DNA of 5,336 nucleotides from VRUE01 sp046733275. Its GTDB lineage: Bacteria; Actinomycetota; Thermoleophilia; Solirubrobacterales; 70-9. Positions within the stretch are counted from its first letter, which is position 1; each line of letters opens with the position of its first letter. Of the stretch, positions 1-5,014 are shown piece by piece. A program made the position numbers and the translations under genes. The DNA lies in the NCBI GenBank assembly GCA_046733275.1, contig JBKPOW010000239.1, positions 1 through 5,336 on the forward strand, in the 5' to 3' direction. The notes beneath the pieces are model-generated. The model searched no databases, was not told the DNA's origin, and saw only the letters and a list, made by a program, of their open reading frames with translations.

Positions 1-1674
1 GCCGGCGTTGCGGCCGGCGGCGCTCGCCGGCTCCGGCCTGGCCGCCTGCACGTCCGCCTCGGCGGCGGCTTCGCGTTCGTCGCGCTCGCGCTGGTAGGCG
101 GCCCAGCCGCTCATGTGGCTGGCCAGCTCGCCGTCCTCGCAGACGATCGTGCGGGTGCCGACGGCCTCCAGCAGAGCGCGGTCGTGGGAGACAAGCACCA
201 CCGCGCCCTCGAAGGCCGAGAGCGCGTCCTCCAGCGCCTCGCGGCTCTCCAGGTCGAGGTGGTTGGTCGGCTCGTCGAGGATGAGGACGTTGGCGCCCGA
301 GGCGACCAGGATCGCCAGCGAGAGCCGCCGCTGCTCGCCGCCGGAGATGTCGCGCAGCTGCTTCTCCACCTCGGCGCCGGAGAAGAGGAAGCCGCCGAGC
401 AGGTCGCGCGCCTTCTGACCGGCGAGGCCGGTCTCGCGCTGGGCGGCGTCGAGCACGGTCCCCTCCCCCGCCGCCGTCTCGGCGTGCTGGGAGAGGTAGC
501 CGATCCTGACGTTGTGGCCAGTGCGGACCGAGCCGGTGGCGGGCTCGCGCAGTCCGGCGAGGGTCTCGATCAGGGTCGTCTTGCCGGCGCCGTTGGGCCC
601 GACGAGGGCGACGTGCTCGCCGCGCTCGACTTCGAGGTCGGCGTCGGCGAGCAGGGTGCGTCCCGGGACCTCGATCCTCGCCCCGACCAGCTTGAGCACG
701 ACCCGGCCGGGCCGCTCCGGCTTGACGAAGGAGAAGCGCAGGTTGCGGCGGTCGCGCTGCTCGGCCTCCGTCCCCTCGCGCTTGATCCGCTCGATCTGCT
801 TCAACCGCGACTGGGCCTGGCGCGCCTTGGTGGCCTTGTAGCGGAAGCGCTCGACGAAGCGCTCCATACGGGCGATCTCCGCCTCCTGCCGCTCGATCGC
901 CTTGCCGCGGGCGATCTCGCGCGCGGCCTGCTCCTTGCGCCAGGCGTGCCACGGGCCGGCGAAGAAGCGCGCCCGCTTCGCCTCCAGCTCGAGCACCGAG
1001 GTGCCGACCGCCTCGAGGAACCAGCGGTCGTGGGCGACGAGGACGACCGCCGCGTCGAGGTCGCGCAGGTAGCGCTCGAGCCACTCCAGCGAGGGGATGT
1101 CGAGATGGTTGGTCGGCTCGTCGAGCAGCAGCAGGTCGGGCCGGGTGGCGAGGGCGCGCGCCAGCGAGGCGCGGGTCAGCTCGCCGCCGGAGAAGGTGGA
1201 GAGCGACCGCTCGGCCTCGTCGCCGGCGAAGCCGAGGCCGCGCAGGACGGCGAGGACGCCGTCGCGCCAGCGGTAGCCGCCGCCGTGCTCGAGCCGCTGC
1301 TGGGCGGCGGCGTAGGCGGCGAGGGTCCCCTCGTCGTTGTCGCCGCCGGACATCGCCGCCTCGAGCCGCTCCAGCTCGGCCTCGAGCGCGACCATCTCGG
1401 CACGACCGGAAAAGACGTACTCGCCCAGCGAGACCTCTGCCCGGCGCGGCGGGCGCTGGTCGTGCAGGGCAACCCGCGCGCCCTTCTGCACGACGAGGCT
1501 GCCGCCGTCGGGGGCCAGCTCGCCGGCGAGCAGGCGCAGCAGGGTCGACTTGCCGGCGCCGTTGCGACCGGACAGCGTCATCCGCTCGCGCGGCTCGAGC
1601 TTGAACGAGACGCCGCCGAAGAGCAACTCGCCGCCCATGTGCACATCGATGCTCGTGGCAGTCGCGATAGCCAT
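1..1674 (-). CDS. ABC-F family ATPase (ribosome-associated), C-terminus cut by window edge
   Basis: Two ABC ATPase domains on one chain with no membrane segments, the ABC-F layout. Visible: 558 codons without a stop. First domain: Walker A GRNGAGKST (residues 36-44, K42), signature SGGEL (162-166), Walker B LLLLDEPTNHLD (D185, E186) and switch AHDR (H215). Second domain: Walker A GPNGAGKTT (359-367, K365), signature SGGEQ (444-448), Walker B LILDEPTNHLD (D467, E468) and switch SHDR (H497). Between them, about residues 240-330, is a charged Arg/Lys/Glu-rich linker containing FRYKATKARQAQSRLKQIE, the segment that in ABC-F proteins contacts the P-site tRNA. ABC-F proteins act in the ribosomal E site and either rescue stalled translation or protect against antibiotics; the sequence does not tell me which. 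The start ATG at 1674 gives MAIATATSIDV, a typical ABC-F opening. No good Shine-Dalgarno is at normal spacing. The last visible residues are Ala/Glu-rich, entering the C-terminal extension. Confidence 0.95.
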   Translation of the reverse strand, partial: MAIATATSIDVHMGGELLFGGVSFKLEPRERMTLSGRNGAGKSTLLRLLAGELAPDGGSLVVQKGARVALHDQRPPRRAEVSLGEYVFSGRAEMVALEAELERLEAAMSGGDNDEGTLAAYAAAQQRLEHGGGYRWRDGVLAVLRGLGFAGDEAERSLSTFSGGELTRASLARALATRPDLLLLDEPTNHLDIPSLEWLERYLRDLDAAVVLVAHDRWFLEAVGTSVLELEAKRARFFAGPWHAWRKEQAAREIARGKAIERQEAEIARMERFVERFRYKATKARQAQSRLKQIERIKREGTEAEQRDRRNLRFSFVKPERPGRVVLKLVGARIEVPGRTLLADADLEVERGEHVALVGPNGAGKTTLIETLAGLREPATGSVRTGHNVRIGYLSQHAETAAGEGTVLDAAQRETGLAGQKARDLLGGFLFSGAEVEKQLRDISGGEQRRLSLAILVASGANVLILDEPTNHLDLESREALEDALSAFEGAVVLVSHDRALLEAVGTRTIVCEDGELASHMSGWAAYQRERDEREAAAEADVQAARPEPASAAGRNAG

Positions 1675-1736
1675 CCGTGACGAACATTTTTCATCCTGCG
1701 CGCCCCACGCGCGTCGGCGATCCCTACGGTCATCGC
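1675..1736. other. Divergent intergenic spacer between ABC-F gene and small ORF pair
   Basis: 62 bp separate the two divergent start codons. It holds a likely plus-strand -10 (1725-1730) and a small GC hairpin, gcgcg (1698-1702) with cgcgc (1708-1712) around a 5-nt loop. For the minus-strand ABC-F gene I see no clean TANNNT immediately before the ATG. A possible TAGGGAT on the minus strand (1720-1726) would give a leader of about 40 nt containing the hairpin, and the AGGA in that leader lies some 16 nt from the ATG, too far to be a convincing ribosome site. Confidence 0.5.
1725..1730 (+). promoter_or_regulatory. Putative -10 element (TACGGT) for leaderless small ORF
   Basis: TACGGT lies exactly 6 nt before the ATG at 1737. 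This TANNNT placement puts the transcription start on or next to the A of the start codon, the pattern known for leaderless genes in high-GC actinobacteria. There is no Shine-Dalgarno before the ATG and no recognisable -35. Confidence 0.45.
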
Positions 1737-1835
1737 ATGAACCTCATCGACCCCGCGGGTGCGAGGGAGTTTTTGGAAGCGCTCGGGGCCCCAGCCGCGA
1801 TTGCCGCACTCATGATCATGGGGTGGACATGGTGA
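1737..1835 (+). CDS. Possible small peptide, 32 aa, unrecognised
   Basis: I do not recognise this peptide. It begins MNLIDPAGAREFLEALGAP, a possibly amphipathic N-terminal half, and ends in a hydrophobic stretch AAIAALMIMGWTW before TGA. It is too short for ordinary ORF callers. Support comes from context: a TACGGT hexamer 6 nt before the ATG, and its stop codon overlapping the ATG of the next ORF (ATGGTGA, 1829-1835), the classic arrangement for translational coupling. The two frames could also be one membrane protein split by a frameshift, or a leader peptide controlling the second ORF. Hydrophobicity could come from chance in GC-rich DNA, so this stays tentative. Confidence 0.4.
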   Translation: MNLIDPAGAREFLEALGAPAAIAALMIMGWTW

Positions 1836-2017
1836 CTCGTTTTGTCTGTGCGCCAAACAGCGGCTTTATCGTCAGCTCCGTGACCTCGGCCCTCGTATGC
1901 GTCGCGGTGTTCTTTCTTGACGCGCCACCGATCATTCTGATCCCCGCGGTCTTGGTCACTGGAACGATCCACTTCGAGCTCAAGTCCCGAGCAAAACACC
2001 GGCTCGGCCGGCGGTGA
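1829..2017 (+). CDS. Small putative membrane protein, 62 aa, unrecognised
   Basis: The protein opens MVTRFVCAPNSG and then has two hydrophobic stretches, about residues 12-30 (FIVSSVTSALVCVAVFFL) and 33-48 (PPIILIPAVLVTGTIH), separated by a short D-A-P-P turn, followed by a basic tail (KSRAKHRLGRR). This predicts a two-helix hairpin in the membrane with a cytoplasmic positive C-terminus. The ATG overlaps the end of the 32-aa ORF by 7 nt, and GGGGTGG just upstream (1820-1826) may serve as ribosome site. Third positions are less GC-biased than in the neighbours (TTT, TGT, CTT, ATT, ACT, GGA, GCA, AAA), so the gene is either young, imported or weakly selected. Family unknown. Its stop is 3 bp from the convergent DUF1697 stop. 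The same frame is open far upstream (from 1337), but that part is antisense to the ABC-F gene and is excluded. Confidence 0.5.
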   Translation: MVTRFVCAPNSGFIVSSVTSALVCVAVFFLDAPPIILIPAVLVTGTIHFELKSRAKHRLGRR

Positions 2018-2020
2018 TCC

Positions 2021-2557
2021 CTAGGCGAAGTGCTTGGCGGCGATCTGGTCGATCGTGCCCTTGGTCCTGATCGTGGTTGGGCCGAGGATCTTGGCCAGCG
2101 CGTCTAGATCGAGGTCGGATTCGGAGAGGTCACCCTTCGGCAGCCAGTAGAGCTCGCGAGCCTCGATCGCCAGGCGGTCGGCATCGGTCGAGAACGCGAG
2201 CACCTTCTTCGCCGCGGCCGCGCTCGGCTTCTTCGTCAGCAGCGCGATCTGCAGCTTGCCCCTCGAGGCTTCGACCTGCTTTGCGTCGAACGGCTCCTCT
2301 GCCGCGATCGCCGCCAACTCCTTAGCTGAACGGAGGAAGACGGGAACCTCGTAGCCGAGCGCCTCAGCCAGCCCCTCTTCCAGCTGTGAGATCAGCGCGG
2401 CGGGCTTTCCCTCCTTGGCAAAGACCACGTTGCCGCTGGCGCGAAACGTGGCGACCTCCTCGCAGCCAAGCACCTCGAAATGCGAGCGCAGCGCCTCGTT
2501 CGTGATCCGGCGCCCACCGAGGTTCATCCCGCGGAGAAACGCGACGTAGCGAGCCAT
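2021..2557 (-). CDS. DUF1697 domain protein, 178 aa
   Basis: Full-length DUF1697 protein, close to the usual size for this family. The diagnostic N-terminus is present: RYVAFLRGMNLGG (residues 3-15; family pattern LLRGINVGG), followed by FRASGNVVF (38-46; family pattern SGNvvF). The C-terminus TTIRTKGTIDQIA corresponds to the family's TTRNWxTVxKL stretch, but without the usual Trp. No signal peptide or membrane segment, so it is probably cytoplasmic. The biochemical function of DUF1697 is unknown to me. The start is set at 2557 because the family motif begins at residue 3; a longer frame reaching 2824 is Arg/Pro-rich, runs antisense through the peroxiredoxin and has no family match. A TACGCT hexamer 7 nt upstream supports a leaderless start. 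It diverges from the peroxiredoxin gene. Confidence 0.9.
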   Translation of the reverse strand: MARYVAFLRGMNLGGRRITNEALRSHFEVLGCEEVATFRASGNVVFAKEGKPAALISQLEEGLAEALGYEVPVFLRSAKELAAIAAEEPFDAKQVEASRGKLQIALLTKKPSAAAAKKVLAFSTDADRLAIEARELYWLPKGDLSESDLDLDALAKILGPTTIRTKGTIDQIAAKHFA

Positions 2558-2564
2558 GCCGGCA

Positions 2565-2570
2565 AGCGTA
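2565..2570 (-). promoter_or_regulatory. Putative -10 element (TACGCT) for DUF1697 gene
   Basis: Read on the minus strand, TACGCT is followed by 7 nt and then the ATG at 2557, the spacing expected when transcription begins at the start codon. Its first two bases (TA) are the complement of the TA that begins the plus-strand -10 of the peroxiredoxin gene. Confidence 0.5.
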
Positions 2571-2574
2571 CGAT
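2569..2574 (+). promoter_or_regulatory. Putative -10 element (TACGAT) for peroxiredoxin gene
   Basis: TACGAT, a good match to the actinobacterial TANNNT -10, lies 6 nt before the GTG at 2581. No Shine-Dalgarno is present in the gap, so a leaderless message is the simplest reading. No recognisable -35 is seen 17 nt upstream, where the DUF1697 coding region already lies. Confidence 0.55.
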
Positions 2575-2580
2575 GCGACC

Positions 2581-3138
2581 GTGAGCGGTGACTACGGGAG
2601 CCTCCCTCCCGACCTGCCAGTGCCCGAGGATGACAGCGCAGCCGACCACCTGGAAGGTGCGGAGCTGCCGAGCGTCCTGCTGCCCTCGACCCAGGGCAAC
2701 GGGCTCGAGCTTTCAGCGCTGAGCGGCGAGAGGCTGGTCGCCTATGTCTACCCGCGCACCGGCGTCCCAGGACGACCGCTGCCGGAGGGATGGGACGACA
2801 TCCCCGGTGCGCGCGGCTGCACACCGCAGAGCTGTGCCTTCCGCGACACGCTTGCCGAGTTCGAATTCCATGGCGCGTCCGTCATTGGCATCAGCGCGCA
2901 ACCGCCAGAGGAGCAACGCGAGTTCGCCGCCCGCGAACACATTCCCTTCCCCTTGCTCAGCGACACCGAGCTGAAGCTGGCCGCGACCCGGGGCCTCCCA
3001 ACCTTCGAGGTAGACGGCATGACCCTCTACAAGCGCCTCACCTTCGTCGCCGAAGCCAGCCGCATCGTCAAGGTCTTCTACCCCGTCTTCCCACCCGACC
3101 GCAACGCCGCCGAGGTCCTTACCTGGCTTGACCGCTGA
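2581..3138 (+). CDS. Peroxiredoxin (AhpC/TSA superfamily, PrxQ/BCP-like), 185 aa
   Basis: Thioredoxin-fold peroxidase that would reduce hydroperoxides with a cysteine thiol. The strand VAYVYPRTG (53-61) corresponds to the conserved Yp..T segment; the catalytic motif GCTPQSCAFRD follows at 79-89, with C80 as likely peroxidatic and C85 as likely resolving cysteine (CX4C, as in PrxQ/BCP). Unlike ordinary BCP (YPkdxTPGCT), about 15 residues including PLPEGWDDIPGARG separate the PRTG from the GCT. Further family marks are VIGISAQPPEEQREF (95-109), PFPLLSDTELKLA and LPTFEVDGMTLYKR. I recall a subset of actinobacterial and proteobacterial redoxins with the same insertion, so it is probably a subfamily trait. 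No signal peptide, so likely cytosolic. The GTG start is chosen because TACGAT sits 6 nt before it; the first 25 residues are an acidic, low-complexity tail. It converges on the tmRNA gene across a hairpin. Confidence 0.92.
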   Translation: MSGDYGSLPPDLPVPEDDSAADHLEGAELPSVLLPSTQGNGLELSALSGERLVAYVYPRTGVPGRPLPEGWDDIPGARGCTPQSCAFRDTLAEFEFHGASVIGISAQPPEEQREFAAREHIPFPLLSDTELKLAATRGLPTFEVDGMTLYKRLTFVAEASRIVKVFYPVFPPDRNAAEVLTWLDR

Positions 3139-3147
3139 GGTGGAGAT

Positions 3148-3173
3148 CCCAACGGTCCGGCAGGACCGTTGGG
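3148..3173. terminator. Perfect 11-bp hairpin, probable bidirectional terminator
   Basis: cccaacggtcc (3148-3158), loop ggca, ggaccgttggg (3163-3173): 11 uninterrupted pairs with a tetraloop. It lies 9 bp after the peroxiredoxin stop and 9 bp beyond the tmRNA 3' end, exactly between convergent transcripts. Neither flank has a run of T, so termination would have to work without a strong U-tract, as often proposed for high-GC actinobacteria. Confidence 0.7.
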
Positions 3174-3182
3174 GCAAATCGA

Positions 3183-3540
3183 TGGAGGCGCCGAGATTCG
3201 AACTCGGGTGTCTGGCCGTAGCGCGAAGGCTTCTACAGGTTTAGCCGGCGCTTGAGTCTCGCCTCCCGGGGTCCGCGCCGGCGGGCACTGCGGGAGGCAA
3301 AGCCCTCTGAAATGTCCCCTGGCGGATGGGGCGATCCGCCCGGGTAAGCCCGCAATTGAAGCCGGTGCCCCCCTCCGCGGGCGGGAGAGGGCCGACTCTC
3401 ACTCACTTAGATCTAACTAAGCAGCGAGGGCGAACTCATGGTCCGCACGTATTGGTTGGTGCCGGTGTTTTACGAGGCCTCCGGCCACCTCGACCTGCGA
3501 CCGTTCGCACGGATCGACCAGATCGAAGCCTGTCGCCCCC
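3183..3540 (-). ncRNA. ssrA: tmRNA (transfer-messenger RNA), complete, 358 nt
   Basis: Rescues stalled ribosomes with SmpB and adds a degradation tag. The 5' end GGGGGCG (3540-3534) pairs with 3' CGCCTCC (3190-3184; one G-U), then discriminator A; CCA is not encoded. The T arm is CCGAG-TTCGAAT-CTCGG (3207-3191). Helix 2 pairs UCUGGUC (3522-3516) with GGCCAGA (3217-3211). Pseudoknot 1 has CGAGG/CCUCG and GCCGG/CCGGC (3492-3461), with CCUCGUAAAA also present in E. coli tmRNA. Helix 5 (3428-3398) encloses the tag stop. Pseudoknot 2 lies at about 3392-3346 with GCCCGC/GCGGGC. Pseudoknot 3 has GGCGGAT/ATCCGCC (3340-3321) and CCCC/GGGG. Pseudoknot 4 has GCCTCCCG/CGGGAGGC (3298-3261) and GCCGGCGC/GCGCCGGC (3282-3275 with 3251-3244). 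CTAAACCTGTAGAAG (3244-3230) is typical near the 3' end. It is a one-piece tmRNA, not the permuted two-piece form. smpB is not in the window. Confidence 0.96.
3417..3446 (-). other. ssrA: tmRNA tag reading frame, ADHEFALAA plus stop
   Basis: Within the tmRNA, codons GCG GAC CAT GAG TTC GCC CTC GCT GCT TAG encode ADHEFALAA. The ALAA end is the protease recognition end common in bacterial tags. GCG is chosen as resume codon because it is the first Ala in frame, lies 14 nt after the last pairing base of pseudoknot 1 (11 nt in E. coli) and is preceded by AAUACGU, comparable to the E. coli AAUAGUC. The TAG stop sits in helix 5, as in other tmRNAs. Nine residues is at the short end of known tags; a resume codon a few codons upstream (CAC CAA CCA ATA CGT) cannot be excluded. 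Confidence 0.8.
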
Positions 3541-3557
3541 GTGCTATGTGGCTTCCG

Positions 3558-3563
3558 ATTGTA
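3558..3563 (-). promoter_or_regulatory. ssrA: Putative -10 element (TACAAT) for tmRNA
   Basis: On the minus strand TACAAT, near-consensus, ends 17 nt before the mature 5' G at 3540. Transcription would start near 3551, giving a precursor of roughly 10 extra nucleotides to be removed by RNase P, as known for tmRNA. No TTGACA-like -35 is seen at 17-18 nt spacing. Confidence 0.55.
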
Positions 3564-3573
3564 CGGCCTCGGG

Positions 3574-3579
3574 TACGTT
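3574..3579 (+). promoter_or_regulatory. Putative -10 element (TACGTT) for oxidoreductase gene
   Basis: TACGTT is followed by 7 nt and then the GTG at 3587. This fits a leaderless start and helps to place the coding start there. It lies only 10 bp from the opposing tmRNA -10, so the two promoters almost touch. Confidence 0.55.
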
Positions 3580-3586
3580 TTGGCCC

Positions 3587-4984
3587 GTGGCAGCGCGAGG
3601 GTTCGAGTTCGACGCGATCGTGATCGGCGCGGGGGCGCCGGGGGAGGTCTGCGCCGGCCGCCTCGCCGAAGGCGGCTTATCGGTGGCGATCGTCGAGAGC
3701 CACCTGGTCGGCGGCGAGTGCTCCTACTACGCCTGCATGCCCTCCAAGGCGCTGCTGCGCCCCGGCGAGCTGCTGGCCGAGGCGCGGCGCGTGCCAGGCG
3801 CGAGCGACGCCGTGACCGGCGAGCTCGACCCGCGGGCGGTCCTCGACCGTCGCGACGAGGTGATCCACGACCTCGACGACTCGGCGCAGCTGCCCTGGCT
3901 GGAGAAACGCGGGATCGAGCTGTTCCGCGGCGAGGGACGGCTCGACGGCGAGCGCCGCGTCGTCGTCGGCGACGAAACGCTTACCGCCAACGAGGCCGTC
4001 GTCGTCGCCACCGGCAGCGGCGCCGCGATGCCGCCGATCGAGGGGCTGGACTCGGTCCGCACCTGGAACAACCGCGACGCCACCACCGCCAAGCGGGTGC
4101 CCGAGAGCATGGTCGTCCTCGGCGGCGGCCCGGTGGGCGCCGAGCTGGCCCAGGCCTGGTCGACGCTGGGCACCGAGGTCGTCCTGGTCGAGGGCGAGGA
4201 GCGGCTGCTGCCGCGCGAAGAGCCCTTCGCCGGCGAGCAGCTGGCCGACTCGCTGCGGCAGAGCCACGGGGTCGACGTGCGAACCGGCGTCCTCGCCGAG
4301 CGCGTCTCCCCGGCCGACGGGGGTGTCGTCGTCGAGCTGAGCGACGGTAGCCGGGCGGAGGCCGCCGAGCTGCTGGTCGCGGTGGGCCGAGCCCCCCGCA
4401 CCGAAGGCATCGGCCTCGAGTCGGCCGGGGTCGAGCCCGGCGAGCACGGCTTCCTCGAGACCGACGAGAGGCTGCGGGTCGGCGGTCGCGAGTGGCTCTA
4501 CGCCGTCGGGGACGTCAACGGCCGCGCCCTCTTCACCCACATGGGCAAGTACCAGGCCTGGGTGGCGGCTGAGAACGTCCTCGGCCGCGAGGTCGAGGCG
4601 ATCGCCGAAGGCCTCGCCCTCCCCCGCGTCACCTTCACCGATCCCCAGGTCGCCGCGGTGGGCAAGACCCTCGCCCAGGCGGAAGAGGCCGGCATCGACG
4701 CCCGCGCGATCGACGTGCCAACCGACGGCACCGCCGGCGCAAGCTTCTACGGCCGAGATACCGGTGGAACTTCCCGCCTAGTCGTGGATAGGAAAAAGGG
4801 AACCGTGGTAGGCGCGACCTTCACGGGCTTCGAGACGGCCGACTTCCTCCATGCAGCAACGGTGGCAATCGTCGGTGAGGTACCTCTCGATCAGCTCCGC
4901 CACGCCGTCGCCGCATATCCGACCCGCTCGGAGATCTGGCTCAAGCTGATCGAGAAATACGAATCTGAAATTCCGCGGGGCTAA
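3587..4984 (+). CDS. FAD/NAD(P)-dependent pyridine nucleotide-disulfide oxidoreductase, 465 aa
   Basis: Class I flavoprotein disulfide reductase fold, in the wide family of dihydrolipoamide dehydrogenase and mercuric reductase. Domains in order: FAD-binding GAGAPG (14-19) with E37 ending the second strand; redox-active disulfide GGECSYYACMPSK (42-54; C45, C50); NAD(P)-binding GGGPVGAE (179-186), where E202 ends the second strand and favours NAD over NADP; second FAD motif LYAVGDVNG (304-312); C-terminal dimerisation domain ending YPTRSE (444-449). In Lpd-type enzymes the residue before PT is the catalytic His; here it is Tyr444, so the substrate half-reaction probably differs and I cannot name the substrate. 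The start is GTG 3587, directly before the first FAD strand and after TACGTT; the open frame extends to 3326, but that stretch lies inside the tmRNA. The last 80 codons are clearly less GC-biased than the rest. Divergent from tmRNA, convergent with the helix-hairpin-helix gene. Confidence 0.93.
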   Translation: MAARGFEFDAIVIGAGAPGEVCAGRLAEGGLSVAIVESHLVGGECSYYACMPSKALLRPGELLAEARRVPGASDAVTGELDPRAVLDRRDEVIHDLDDSAQLPWLEKRGIELFRGEGRLDGERRVVVGDETLTANEAVVVATGSGAAMPPIEGLDSVRTWNNRDATTAKRVPESMVVLGGGPVGAELAQAWSTLGTEVVLVEGEERLLPREEPFAGEQLADSLRQSHGVDVRTGVLAERVSPADGGVVVELSDGSRAEAAELLVAVGRAPRTEGIGLESAGVEPGEHGFLETDERLRVGGREWLYAVGDVNGRALFTHMGKYQAWVAAENVLGREVEAIAEGLALPRVTFTDPQVAAVGKTLAQAEEAGIDARAIDVPTDGTAGASFYGRDTGGTSRLVVDRKKGTVVGATFTGFETADFLHAATVAIVGEVPLDQLRHAVAAYPTRSEIWLKLIEKYESEIPRG

Positions 4985-5014
4985 GCGGGCGCTTTCGCAA
5001 ATCGGAATTGGCCG

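Noticed and set aside
115..1680. 521-aa open frame on the plus strand
   Set aside because: Exact antisense of the ABC-F gene; composition is Ala/Gly/Arg/Leu-rich with no domain, a usual GC-rich shadow.
1730..1999. 89-aa open frame on the minus strand opposite the small ORF pair
   Set aside because: Very hydrophilic, no promoter or ribosome site, and the plus-strand reading has better start context and overlap structure.
2558..2824. N-terminal extension of the DUF1697 frame by 89 codons
   Set aside because: It is antisense to the peroxiredoxin, Arg/Pro-rich, and the DUF1697 family motif starts right after the ATG at 2557.
2713..3177. 154-aa open frame on the minus strand
   Set aside because: Antisense of the peroxiredoxin and of the hairpin downstream; no recognisable domain.
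3183..3266. Ordinary tRNA on the minus strand of about 84 nt
   Set aside because: GGAGGCG at 3266-3260 can pair with CGCCTCC at 3190-3184, but no D arm or anticodon arm can be drawn between; the same bases form pseudoknot 4 of the tmRNA and a better partner exists at 3540-3534.
3326..3586. N-terminal extension of the oxidoreductase by 87 codons
   Set aside because: It lies inside the tmRNA gene on the other strand and its promoter; the fold begins directly after the GTG at 3587.
3677..4540. 287-aa open frame on the minus strand
   Set aside because: Antisense shadow of the oxidoreductase, low-complexity Asp/Gly/Ala/Leu composition without motifs.
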